Assembly: GCF_001956585.1 (NCBI RefSeq)
Contig: NZ_MSRR01000010.1
Span: 197,026 to 261,025, forward strand
Origin: Actinomyces naeslundii
Lineage (GTDB): Bacteria; Actinomycetota; Actinomycetes; Actinomycetales; Actinomycetaceae
DNA length: 64,000 bases
Direction: 5' to 3'
Position 1 is the stretch's first letter; every line of letters starts with the position of its first letter. A model generated the notes under the pieces. It saw only the letters and a program-made list of their open reading frames with translations. It ran no database searches and was not told where the DNA came from. Positions 35,232 through 48,392 of the stretch are shown piece by piece. Made by a program: the position numbers and the translations under genes.

Positions 35232-38200
35232 GTGTGGTATGCATCTCTCATGTCTGCTCACCACCTTCGCGTGGGGATCGACGTCGGTACCCATTCAGTC
35301 GGGCTCGCAACGCTGCGGGTTGACGACCACGGTACCCCCATCGAGCTCCTTTCAGCACTGTCACACATCCACGACTCCGGGGTCGGCAAGGAAGGGAAAA
35401 AGGATCACGATACTCGTAAGAAGCTCTCCGGCATCGCCCGCCGCGCCCGGCGCCTGCTGCATCACCGACGCACACAGCTCCAGCAACTTGACGAGGTGCT
35501 GCGCGACCTGGGCTTCCCGATCCCCACGCCAGGAGAGTTCCTCGACCTAAATGAGCAAACCGACCCGTACCGGGTGTGGAGGGTGCGTGCCCGATTGGTC
35601 GAGGAGAAACTCCCCGAGGAGCTGCGCGGCCCGGCCATCTCCATGGCAGTGCGCCACATTGCGCGGCACCGGGGGTGGCGCAACCCGTACTCGAAGGTTG
35701 AATCGCTGTTGTCACCCGCAGAGGAATCCCCGTTCATGAAGGCATTGCGTGAGCGCATCTTGGCGACCACGGGCGAGGTTCTTGACGACGGCATCACCCC
35801 CGGGCAGGCGATGGCCCAGGTGGCGCTAACCCACAACATCAGCATGCGTGGCCCGGAGGGTATTCTCGGCAAGCTGCATCAGAGCGACAACGCCAATGAG
35901 ATCCGGAAGATCTGCGCCCGACAGGGCGTCTCTCCCGATGTCTGCAAGCAGCTACTGCGAGCCGTTTTCAAGGCGGATTCTCCACGTGGCTCAGCCGTCT
36001 CCCGTGTGGCTCCCGACCCGCTTCCCGGTCAGGGCTCCTTCCGGCGCGCGCCGAAGTGCGATCCGGAGTTCCAGCGCTTCCGGATCATCTCCATCGTCGC
36101 CAATCTCCGCATCAGCGAGACCAAAGGAGAGAATCGGCCGCTGACAGCGGACGAGCGCCGCCACGTGGTCACCTTCCTCACGGAGGACTCGCAAGCCGAC
36201 CTGACCTGGGTTGACGTGGCCGAGAAACTAGGCGTGCATCGCAGGGACCTACGAGGAACCGCTGTACACACAGACGACGGCGAACGATCTGCGGCAAGGC
36301 CGCCCATCGACGCCACAGACCGCATCATGCGCCAGACCAAGATCAGTTCACTAAAGACCTGGTGGGAGGAGGCTGACAGCGAGCAGCGGGGCGCCATGAT
36401 TCGTTACCTCTACGAAGACCCTACCGACTCGGAGTGCGCCGAGATCATTGCCGAGCTGCCGGAGGAGGACCAGGCTAAGCTCGACTCCCTCCACCTTCCA
36501 GCCGGCCGCGCGGCGTACTCGCGGGAGTCATTGACGGCTCTCAGTGACCACATGCTTGCGACGACTGACGATCTGCACGAGGCACGTAAGCGGCTCTTCG
36601 GCGTCGATGACTCATGGGCTCCTCCAGCTGAAGCTATAAATGCTCCGGTTGGCAATCCGTCCGTCGACCGGACTCTCAAAATCGTCGGACGGTACCTCTC
36701 TGCGGTCGAAAGTATGTGGGGTACACCTGAGGTCATTCACGTGGAGCATGTTCGTGACGGGTTCACCAGCGAGCGCATGGCAGACGAGCGAGATAAGGCG
36801 AACAGGCGTCGCTACAACGACAACCAGGAAGCGATGAAGAAGATTCAACGCGACTACGGCAAGGAGGGATACATAAGCCGAGGTGACATCGTGCGCTTGG
36901 ACGCCTTAGAGTTACAAGGATGCGCCTGCTTGTACTGTGGGACGACAATCGGTTACCACACATGCCAGCTGGACCACATCGTTCCTCAGGCTGGCCCAGG
37001 ATCGAACAATCGCCGCGGGAATCTTGTGGCTGTCTGCGAGCGCTGCAACCGTTCGAAGTCTAACACCCCATTCGCAGTGTGGGCACAGAAGTGCGGGATC
37101 CCTCACGTCGGAGTGAAGGAAGCTATTGGTCGAGTGCGAGGCTGGCGCAAACAGACTCCTAACACATCATCCGAAGACCTGACACGCCTTAAGAAGGAGG
37201 TCATCGCTCGTCTTCGGCGCACCCAGGAGGATCCGGAGATCGATGAGCGCAGCATGGAGTCTGTGGCTTGGATGGCCAATGAGCTGCACCATCGCATTGC
37301 GGCCGCCTATCCCGAGACCACTGTCATGGTCTACCGAGGCTCTATCACCGCAGCAGCTCGCAAGGCGGCCGGCATCGACTCCCGCATCAACCTGATCGGA
37401 GAGAAAGGACGCAAGGATCGAATCGACCGCCGACACCACGCTGTGGACGCGAGTGTTGTGGCACTCATGGAGGCAAGTGTTGCCAAGACCTTGGCAGAAC
37501 GATCAAGTCTTCGCGGGGAACAGCGACTCACTGGCAAGGAGCAGACCTGGAAGCAGTACACGGGCTCGACCGTGGGGGCGCGAGAGCACTTCGAGATGTG
37601 GCGGGGCCACATGCTTCATCTCACCGAGTTGTTCAACGAGCGCCTGGCAGAAGATAAAGTGTACGTCACCCAAAACATTCGCCTTCGACTATCTGACGGC
37701 AACGCACATACTGTTAATCCGTCAAAATTAGTCTCCCACCGCCTCGGCGACGGATTGACAGTGCAGCAGATCGACCGCGCCTGCACTCCCGCACTGTGGT
37801 GCGCACTCACTCGGGAGAAGGACTTCGACGAGAAGAACGGTCTTCCCGCACGGGAGGACCGCGCGATCAGAGTTCACGGTCACGAAATTAAGTCTTCCGA
37901 CTACATTCAAGTATTTTCCAAACGAAAGAAGACAGATAGCGATCGAGACGAGACCCCCTTTGGGGCTATCGCCGTGCGCGGCGGATTCGTTGAAATCGGG
38001 CCATCAATTCATCACGCCCGCATCTACCGTGTCGAGGGCAAGAAGCCCGTCTACGCGATGCTCCGCGTCTTCACTCATGACCTGCTCAGTCAGCGGCACG
38101 GGGATCTCTTCTCTGCAGTCATCCCACCCCAGTCGATCAGCATGAGGTGCGCTGAGCCGAAGCTTCGGAAGGCCATCACCACAGGCAATGCCACCTATCT

Positions 38201-38537
38201 GGGATGGGTCGTGGTGGGTGACGAACTGGAGATCAACGTTGACTCCTTCACAAAGTACGCCATTGGGCGTTTCCTTGAAGACTTTCCCAACACCACACGC
38301 TGGCGCATATGTGGTTACGACACCAACAGTAAGCTGACATTGAAACCAATAGTCCTTGCCGCGGAAGGATTAGAGAATCCAAGTAGCGCCGTGAATGAAA
38401 TCGTTGAACTCAAAGGATGGCGAGTCGCCATTAACGTACTGACCAAAGTACATCCTACTGTTGTTCGGCGCGACGCCCTAGGGCGCCCTCGGTATTCCAG
38501 CAGATCTAATCTCCCAACCTCCTGGACTATCGAGTGA
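35232..38537 (+). CDS. cas9: Type II-C Cas9 endonuclease (AnaCas9-like)
   Basis: A 1101-residue compact Cas9. RuvC residues are D17 (VGIDVGTHS), E505 (IHVEHV), H736 and D739 (RRHHAVDAS). The HNH site is D581-H582 (LDHIVPQ) and N606 (RCNRSKS). Four cysteines bind zinc within the HNH domain: C566, C569, C602 and C605. The basic bridge helix (about 60-80) reads IARRARRLLHHRRTQLQQL. Length and numbering match the solved A. naeslundii Cas9. It cuts DNA guided by crRNA-tracrRNA. The GTG at 35232 gives the published length; an ATG six codons on is possible, as neither has a strong Shine-Dalgarno. It is 9 nt upstream of cas1. Confidence 0.98.
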   Translation: MWYASLMSAHHLRVGIDVGTHSVGLATLRVDDHGTPIELLSALSHIHDSGVGKEGKKDHDTRKKLSGIARRARRLLHHRRTQLQQLDEVLRDLGFPIPTPGEFLDLNEQTDPYRVWRVRARLVEEKLPEELRGPAISMAVRHIARHRGWRNPYSKVESLLSPAEESPFMKALRERILATTGEVLDDGITPGQAMAQVALTHNISMRGPEGILGKLHQSDNANEIRKICARQGVSPDVCKQLLRAVFKADSPRGSAVSRVAPDPLPGQGSFRRAPKCDPEFQRFRIISIVANLRISETKGENRPLTADERRHVVTFLTEDSQADLTWVDVAEKLGVHRRDLRGTAVHTDDGERSAARPPIDATDRIMRQTKISSLKTWWEEADSEQRGAMIRYLYEDPTDSECAEIIAELPEEDQAKLDSLHLPAGRAAYSRESLTALSDHMLATTDDLHEARKRLFGVDDSWAPPAEAINAPVGNPSVDRTLKIVGRYLSAVESMWGTPEVIHVEHVRDGFTSERMADERDKANRRRYNDNQEAMKKIQRDYGKEGYISRGDIVRLDALELQGCACLYCGTTIGYHTCQLDHIVPQAGPGSNNRRGNLVAVCERCNRSKSNTPFAVWAQKCGIPHVGVKEAIGRVRGWRKQTPNTSSEDLTRLKKEVIARLRRTQEDPEIDERSMESVAWMANELHHRIAAAYPETTVMVYRGSITAAARKAAGIDSRINLIGEKGRKDRIDRRHHAVDASVVALMEASVAKTLAERSSLRGEQRLTGKEQTWKQYTGSTVGAREHFEMWRGHMLHLTELFNERLAEDKVYVTQNIRLRLSDGNAHTVNPSKLVSHRLGDGLTVQQIDRACTPALWCALTREKDFDEKNGLPAREDRAIRVHGHEIKSSDYIQVFSKRKKTDSDRDETPFGAIAVRGGFVEIGPSIHHARIYRVEGKKPVYAMLRVFTHDLLSQRHGDLFSAVIPPQSISMRCAEPKLRKAITTGNATYLGWVVVGDELEINVDSFTKYAIGRFLEDFPNTTRWRICGYDTNSKLTLKPIVLAAEGLENPSSAVNEIVELKGWRVAINVLTKVHPTVVRRDALGRPRYSSRSNLPTSWTIE

Positions 38538-38546
38538 GGATGGCCG

Positions 38547-39452
38547 ATGGACTCAGCCTGGCGCATCATTGACTGTTCGTCGCTGGAGGGGCGCATCACC
38601 GCGGATCGCGGAGCAATCTGCATCCACCAGGATGACGGCGGTGAGCATCGGGTCCCGACAGCCGATGTGGCGGTGATCCTCATGGGCCCCCACGTGAGCT
38701 TCTCGACGGCTGTCGTGCATCGTCTAGGCGCGGATGTCGTCGTGCTGTTCTGCGACTGGCGGGGCGTCCCCGAAGGCGCCGCCTATCCGTGGCATGAGCA
38801 TGGTCGCGTTGGGGCCAGGCAGCTGGCGCAGTCGCAGCTCTCTGAGCCGCGGCGGAAGAATGCTTGGGGTCGCCTGGTAAGAGCGAAGGTGTTGGGGCAG
38901 GCGACTGTTCTGCTTCAGAAGGATCGTCCTGCGGCGGCCCGGCTCAAGGAGATGGCGCGTTCGGTGCGCTCGGGTGACCCGGAGAATGTCGAGGCCCATG
39001 CCGCTCGCCTGTACTGGTCCCGGCTGTTCGCCTCCGAGGGTGTTTTTCTCCGGCGCCCGGAGGCGGAGGATCACCGCAACAGCTGCTTGAACTACGGCTA
39101 TGCAGTCCTGCGCGCTCACGGGATCCGAGCGGTGGTGAGCGCCGGGCTTAGCCCGACGCTCGGGCTGTTCCATCACGGACGCGGCAATATGTTCAACCTG
39201 GTGGATGACATCATCGAACCCTTCCGTCCTGCGGTGGATGATGCTGTGCTGCATCTGGATCTTGATGCGAGTCCCGCTGAGCGGCAGGTGAAGCAGGTTC
39301 TGGTTGCTGCAGTGCAACAGCCGTTCCGTGACGACGGCGCTACGCTCCCAACCGTCTTGGAGGAGCTGGCTCAGCACTTGGGTCAGTACTGTGAGGGGGA
39401 CCGAGCCCGCTTGGATGTCCCATCTTGGACCGGACCTAGGCGTGAGTCCTGA
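38547..39452 (+). CDS. cas1: Cas1 integrase of the type II-C system
   Basis: A 301-residue Cas1. Metal ligands fit E149 (NVEAHAARLYW), H209 in LGLFHHGRGN and the acidic DDIIEPFRP segment (E224). It inserts new spacers together with Cas2. The start follows GTGAGGATGGCCG and the stop shares one base with the cas2 start. No csn2 or cas4 is present, which defines subtype II-C. Confidence 0.97.
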   Translation: MDSAWRIIDCSSLEGRITADRGAICIHQDDGGEHRVPTADVAVILMGPHVSFSTAVVHRLGADVVVLFCDWRGVPEGAAYPWHEHGRVGARQLAQSQLSEPRRKNAWGRLVRAKVLGQATVLLQKDRPAAARLKEMARSVRSGDPENVEAHAARLYWSRLFASEGVFLRRPEAEDHRNSCLNYGYAVLRAHGIRAVVSAGLSPTLGLFHHGRGNMFNLVDDIIEPFRPAVDDAVLHLDLDASPAERQVKQVLVAAVQQPFRDDGATLPTVLEELAQHLGQYCEGDRARLDVPSWTGPRRES

Positions 39453-39772
39453 TGGCGGATGATCCAGTGTGGTGCGTGGTCATGTTCGATCTGCCGGTTG
39501 CGACGAAGGAGCAGCGCAAGGAGGCGACTCGTTTCCGGCACCTTCTCCTGGATGAGGGTTTCTGGATGCTCCAGTACAGCGTCTACGTCCGTTACTCCCC
39601 AACCGTGGCCGGCGAGCCTCGCAGGGTGGGCTCGATCAAGAGTAGCCTGCCGCGCGGAGGTGAGGTGAGGATGCTGTATGTCACCGACCGCGAGTGGTCG
39701 CGCACGCTCTGTTTCCGCAACGAAGAGCCCGTTGAGCCTGAGTCAGAGCCCCAACAGCTCATGATCTTCTGA
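39452..39772 (+). CDS. cas2: Cas2 of the type II-C system
   Basis: A 106-residue ferredoxin-fold protein: VVMFDLPVATKEQRKEATRFRHLLLDEGFWMLQYSVYVRY, with the Asp of FDLP at the usual position. It pairs with Cas1 in the adaptation complex. Its ATG overlaps the cas1 stop (TGATG), so translation is coupled. The array starts 50 nt after its stop codon. Confidence 0.97.
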   Translation: MADDPVWCVVMFDLPVATKEQRKEATRFRHLLLDEGFWMLQYSVYVRYSPTVAGEPRRVGSIKSSLPRGGEVRMLYVTDREWSRTLCFRNEEPVEPESEPQQLMIF

Positions 39773-39791
39773 CCTCTGACGAGGTGTTTAC

Positions 39792-39820
39792 GCTGGTCAG
39801 ACCCCCTTGACAGACGTTTC
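39792..39820 (-). repeat. Degenerate inverted copy of the CRISPR repeat at the cas2-proximal end
   Basis: This piece begins GCTGG and continues CAGACCCCCTTGACAGAC, ending TTTC. On the plus strand that is the crRNA-sense repeat with an internal deletion of about 13 nt and a few changes. It is therefore in the opposite orientation to the nine true repeats and only 1 nt from repeat 1. The two can form a stem of about 17 bp, which could terminate transcripts leaving the array leftwards. Confidence 0.65.
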
Positions 39821-39821
39821 T

Positions 39822-40369
39822 GAAGTCTATCAAGGGGTCTGGTGACTGAATCCCAGCCCAGGCTTCTCGTTGCTGACCGTGACCGGAAGTCTATCAAGGG
39901 GTCTGGTGACTGAATCCCAGCGCCAGGGAACGCGCCGTGATGAGCAGGGGAAGTCTATCAAGGGGTCTGGTGACTGAATCCCAGCACATGCCCAAGTCCT
40001 GGCGCCGTGACTTGAAGTCTATCAAGGGGTCTGGTGACTGAATCCCAGCGAAGGGGCCAGGCCCGACGGTCAGTCCTGAAGTCTATCAAGGGGTCTGGTG
40101 ACTGAATCCCAGCGCATGCTGTTGTCCTCTTTCCAGTGCTCGAAGTCTATCAAGGGGTCTGGTGACTGAATCCCAGCAGCCTGACTCCATGGCGATGAAG
40201 ACCGAGAAGTCTATCAAGGGGTCTGGTGACTGAATCCCAGCGTGGCGTCGATGCCGGCGCGGCGTAGGGGAAGTCTATCAAGGGGTCTGGTGACTGAATC
40301 CCAGCTTGTGCCCGAAGACCCCACGCAGCAACGGAAGTCTATCAAGGGGTCTGGTGACTGAATCCCAGC
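39822..40369 (-). CRISPR. Type II-C CRISPR array: 9 repeats, 8 spacers
   Basis: Nine identical 36-nt repeats start at 39822, 39886, 39950, 40014, 40078, 40142, 40206, 40270 and 40334, with an exact 64-nt period. All eight spacers are 28 nt. On the minus strand the repeat starts GCTGGGATTCAGTC and ends TTGATAGACTTC. The tracrRNA anti-repeat is complementary to the minus-strand repeat, so crRNAs are read leftwards. TGA-TAGACT near the repeat's 3' end is an extended -10 that would start transcription about 4 nt into each spacer, giving guides of about 24 nt, as known for Neisseria type II-C arrays. No spacer matches elsewhere in this window by eye. Confidence 0.97.
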
Positions 40370-40383
40370 GGCGAGGTGACATG

Positions 40384-40545
40384 TGCTCAGGGCGGCGGGG
40401 GCTCCGGCGTCGTCGGGCAGGGCCAGTGCCCGGCCGACGACGCCGCGGCGTTCCTCGGTCTGGCGAGCATGCGCTCCTGGATGGCGCCGGAGGGGACGGT
40501 GGGGCGGGTCAGGTCGTTCAGGTGGCGCGTGAGTCCATCGTGGCC
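40384..40545 (-). pseudogene. Decayed 5' fragment of an M20 amidohydrolase gene
   Basis: This stretch is a diverged copy of the first 45-50 codons of the M20 gene at 28751. Both encode RPT-PSGAIQERM, then EERRGVVG and LPDDAGAPA. Three lesions show decay: the start ATG has become ACG, one base is lost near 40466 so the two halves are in different frames, and about 12 bases are missing near 40394. The copy stops 14 nt from the last CRISPR repeat and the rest of the gene is absent. It occupies the place where an array leader would be for minus-strand transcription. Confidence 0.75.
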
Positions 40546-40574
40546 CAGCCACCCGCGCCGCGGGAGCCACCACC

Positions 40575-40689
40575 CCATCGAGGACTTACTTTCGGCACCA
40601 GGACTGCGTTCTCCCCCAGAAGACGGCGGGGAAACCCCAGTAGCCTGGAGGACAACGCAGTGCTCGATCGGAAAGTAAGTCCTCGGTGG
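40575..40689. mobile_element. 115-bp palindromic element (MITE-like)
   Basis: Outer arms 40575-40593 and 40671-40689 match at 18 of 19 positions (CCATCGAGGACTTACTTTC and its complement). A second matching segment lies inside each arm (ACTGCGTT...CTCC and complement). About 50 nt lie between. No ORF explains it. The form suggests a non-autonomous insertion element or a large RNA hairpin. No target-site duplication is obvious. Confidence 0.55.
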
Positions 40690-40765
40690 CGACGCAGGCG
40701 AAGACAACACGACGGGCAGCGCGCCAGCGGAGAAGAACTCCGCCTGCACTCCGCCCCTGGGAAGG

Positions 40766-40818
40766 CGGGTGGGGGCGAGGGCGCACGGTCCGTGTCGCCT
40801 CAGTCTCGCCCCCACCCG
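40766..40818. terminator. 14-bp perfect inverted repeat after the GPH transporter
   Basis: CGGGTGGGGGCGAG (40766-40779) pairs with CTCGCCCCCACCCG (40805-40818) across 25 nt. It lies 24 nt beyond the transporter stop codon and is its likely terminator. Confidence 0.65.
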
Positions 40819-40841
40819 TGAGTCACGCCGCTCACGCAGCC

Positions 40842-45679
<4,838 letters not shown>

Positions 45680-45725
45680 CTACTCCCAAGATTCTGACTC
45701 CACCGACCTCAAAGGCGGATCGATA

Positions 45726-45739
45726 TGGTAACGTCATCA
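45726..45739. promoter_or_regulatory. LacI-family operator O2, lacI-proximal
   Basis: TGGTAACGTCATCA; its reverse complement matches O1 at the TG.T.ACGTTA.CA positions. It is 48 nt before the regulator gene, consistent with autoregulation or looping with O1, 92 bp away. Confidence 0.6.
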
Positions 45740-45786
45740 CATCGTCAGGATGCGGTTACCCCTGACAATCCTGATAACCTCGCGTC

Positions 45787-46812
45787 ATGCCAGGGCAGAG
45801 CCGGGGCGCGCAGGGAGCGCCGTCGATGAGCGACGTGGCCCGCTTGGCCGGCGTCTCGGCTCAAACGGTGTCGCGCGTGGCGGCGGGCTCGGAGCACGTC
45901 CGGCCCGATACCCGCGAGCGGGTCCTGCGCGCGATGAACCAGCTCGGCTACTCCCCCAACCGCGCAGCTCAGGCCCTGCGCCGCGGTTCCTTCAAGACGA
46001 TCGGCGTGCTGACCCAGCAGATCCAGCGCACCGGGGAGGCCCTGACCACCGCGGGCGTGCTGGAGGCCGCTACCGCCGCCGACTACGCCGTCAACCTCGT
46101 CCAGGTGGAGCACCCCGCCTCCAACGACCTGCGCGAGGCCGTCTACCGGCTCTCCCACCAGGCCATCGATGGGCTTGTCGTCGTGCAGGCAGGGCGGGCC
46201 GGACGCGAGCAGCTGGTACTGCCCCCCTCGATGCCGGTGGCGGTCTCGGACTCCACGCTCGTGGACTACTACCCCTCGGCCAGCGCCGACCAGGTCGGCG
46301 GGGTGCGCGACGCCGTCGGCCACCTTCTGGAGCTGGGGCACCGCACCGTCCACCACGTGTGCGGGCCCGAGGACTCCCAGTCCAGCCTCATCCGCAGAGC
46401 CACCTGGGCCAGGACCCTGCGGGAGGCGGGACGGGTGGTTCCCGAGCCGGCACCCGGCGACTGGGAGGCCGCAGCGGGCTATGAGGCCGGCCTGCGCCTG
46501 GCCGCGGACCCGGAGGTGACGGCCGTCTTCTGCGCCAACGACGAGCTGGCTCTGGGCCTCATCCGGGCCATGCACGAGCAGGGAAGGCGCGTACCCAGCG
46601 ACGTCTCGGTCGTCGGCTTCGACGGCCTGGCGCTGGGCGAGTACAGCTTCCCGCCCCTGACCACGGTGCGTCAGGACTTCAAGCGGCACGGCCACGAGAT
46701 GGTGGACCTGGTGCTGGAGCAGGCAGCCTCCGGACCCCTGGACGGCAGCCGCAGCATCATCATCCCCACCGAGCTCCTCGTGCGCGGCTCAACCGCCCCG
46801 CCGACGCCCTGA
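45787..46812 (+). CDS. LacI-family transcriptional repressor of the lactose operon
   Basis: A 341-residue regulator. The HTH with hinge is MSDVARLAGVSAQTVSRVAAGSEHVRPDTRERVLRAMNQLGYSPN (about 14-58), then a periplasmic-binding-protein-like domain. The ATG at 45787 has no Shine-Dalgarno but TAACCT ends 6 nt before it, so a leaderless start is plausible; the in-frame ATG at 45826, right at the HTH, is the alternative. It is divergent from lacZ and two matching operators lie in the gap. The inducer is probably a galactoside. Confidence 0.9.
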   Translation: MPGQSRGAQGAPSMSDVARLAGVSAQTVSRVAAGSEHVRPDTRERVLRAMNQLGYSPNRAAQALRRGSFKTIGVLTQQIQRTGEALTTAGVLEAATAADYAVNLVQVEHPASNDLREAVYRLSHQAIDGLVVVQAGRAGREQLVLPPSMPVAVSDSTLVDYYPSASADQVGGVRDAVGHLLELGHRTVHHVCGPEDSQSSLIRRATWARTLREAGRVVPEPAPGDWEAAAGYEAGLRLAADPEVTAVFCANDELALGLIRAMHEQGRRVPSDVSVVGFDGLALGEYSFPPLTTVRQDFKRHGHEMVDLVLEQAASGPLDGSRSIIIPTELLVRGSTAPPTP

Positions 46813-47543
46813 GCGCGCAGCGCGGCGTCGGTGCGACTGCTTTGTCTCCTCACTTCTGAGACATGCGAGTGTCATGACTTCTGACATGCTCGCTCGGACG
46901 GGAACCCGGGGCGGGGCCAGTTGCCCTGGAGCTGACGGTGGACCGACGGAAAAGGCCTGACCGGGCGTCGGTGTCCATGGTGCGGACATCAACTCCGCAC
47001 CGGCATCGCGACCCGAAGAGCAACCGCAGAATTCCAACGATCCTCATTGACTGCTTCGACGGCGGGGCTACTGATGTCCGCTGCGTGGACACCGGGCCGC
47101 TGGCGGGATCAACTCCCCCAGGGTCTTAGTGGTAGGGCTGAGCACCCCTGGCCCCATCCGCCCTGACTGGCTCCCGTTCCTGGTCCTGGTGACACCGACG
47201 CAGCACCGACTCCGACACGAGTCCCGCCACGGTCCGACCTACTCCACGAGGGTGGGGATCTACTGGCCAGGGATTGTGCGTACTGCACAAGAGCCCGACC
47301 TACGTGGACCACCCCCGACCCTTCCCCAGTAGCGTCCGACCCGCGTGCAGTACGCGCCAGTCACCGCCCGAGCGACTGGGAACGCTCAAACCTGTCCCTG
47401 CAGCCTGGACGAGTGCGGCAATCAGGCCTGATCCGCCCGCCCCGCCGGTGTCGTGAGATGTCATGACATCCAAAACTCTCAGAAGCCATGAGACAACACA
47501 CGGTGTCGGCGCGACGTCGGCCCGGCCCAGCCCGGCCCTCGTC
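46813..47543. other. Gene-free stretch with repeat copy B and TGTCATGAC motifs
   Basis: No convincing gene lies in these 731 bases; reading frames on both strands lack any family look. TGTCATGAC occurs near each end (46869 and 47459). At the right end it is part of a perfect palindrome, GATGTCATGACATC (47457-47470). Repeat copy B is at 47258-47361. The palindrome is 74 nt beyond the stop codon of the gene ending at 47544, so it is not that gene's promoter. Confidence 0.4.
47258..47361. repeat. Intergenic repeat element, copy B
   Basis: It resembles the reverse complement of 28771-28873. Ends form an imperfect inverted repeat: ACTGGC then GCGTACTGCAC on the left (interrupted by 10 nt), and GTGCAGTACGCGCCAGT (47345-47361) on the right. 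Confidence 0.5.
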
Positions 47544-48392
47544 TCAGCCGGCTTGCGGCAGGAGCACGGAGGCGCCCAGGGCGAAGGGGAAGCCGGGCTT
47601 GAGGATGCACTGAATGACCGGCTGGGCCATTTCCAGGACACTGTCGGCGTCGAGTCCCTCCTCGCCGTTGGGGCCGGCCTCGGCCACAAGGTCGGAGTAG
47701 GGGATGGTGAGGTCGAGCAGGGCCATGCCGTCCTGGTGGGTGGCGGAGTCCCAGGCGCCGCCTTCCATCTCCTGGAGGGTGCCCAGGTGGAAGCGCATTA
47801 CGCCGCGGTCGTCGACCTGCGCGGGCACGGACAGGATGTGGTGGGGCTCGGGATCGCGCGGCGCTCGCAGGGTGAACAGGATGATGCCGCCGTCGCGGGC
47901 GGCGCGCAGCATGATGCGGCCGATGTGGATGCCGAAGCTGACGACGTCGAAGACCCCTTCCATGGCCTCCTCGTGGCTCAACGGCGCCTCCAGGGGGATG
48001 GGCGCACCGTCACCGGGGTCATTGATCGCGCGGCGGCCCGACGGCGTCGCCGCCTTGAGCAGCAGGAGGCGACCAGAGTCGGTCAGGGTGCCGGTCTCGA
48101 CGCACTCCTGCCAACCCGCCGGGGCCTGGGCGGGACCGGGCTCGGACTCCACCAGCCCCATCCCCAGGACGCTGGACAGGTCGGTGCCGTCGGCGGGCCG
48201 GTGCCAGGTGATGGTGGCGTCGTCGTGCCAGATGGGGACGACGCCGTTGAAGGGGATGCCGAAGCGCACGTGCTCGCGGTCCCTGTCGACTGGACGAGAG
48301 TCATCGACGTGGCTGGCATGCCGGCCGGCCCGCGCTGCTGGTCCCGCCCTGCCGGCGCTGCCTTCCTGCGGTCCTGCCAGGTACTCGCTCAT
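47544..48392 (-). CDS. Hypothetical soluble protein, coupled to LssY_C-like membrane protein
   Basis: A 282-residue protein with no signal peptide or membrane helix. I do not recognise the family. The N-terminal 40 residues are low-complexity and basic. The rest is a mix of beta-strand-like and helical segments (for example GVFDVVSFGIHIGRIMLRAARDGGIILFTLRAP). Its start overlaps the stop of the upstream membrane-protein gene by 4 bases (ATGA), so the two products are made together and may interact. Confidence 0.75.
   Translation of the reverse strand: MSEYLAGPQEGSAGRAGPAARAGRHASHVDDSRPVDRDREHVRFGIPFNGVVPIWHDDATITWHRPADGTDLSSVLGMGLVESEPGPAQAPAGWQECVETGTLTDSGRLLLLKAATPSGRRAINDPGDGAPIPLEAPLSHEEAMEGVFDVVSFGIHIGRIMLRAARDGGIILFTLRAPRDPEPHHILSVPAQVDDRGVMRFHLGTLQEMEGGAWDSATHQDGMALLDLTIPYSDLVAEAGPNGEEGLDADSVLEMAQPVIQCILKPGFPFALGASVLLPQAG

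Noticed and set aside
39806..39840. Plus-strand promoter TTGACA reading into the CRISPR array
   Set aside because: No good -10 lies at the right distance, and plus-strand transcripts would have the same sense as the tracrRNA anti-repeat and could not pair with it.
39822..40369. Self-targeting spacers within this window
   Set aside because: By eye none of the eight spacers matches other sequence here; a real search was not possible.
46850..47129. Short open frames on both strands between lacI and the next gene
   Set aside because: No Shine-Dalgarno, no family resemblance, and both strands are open to a similar degree.
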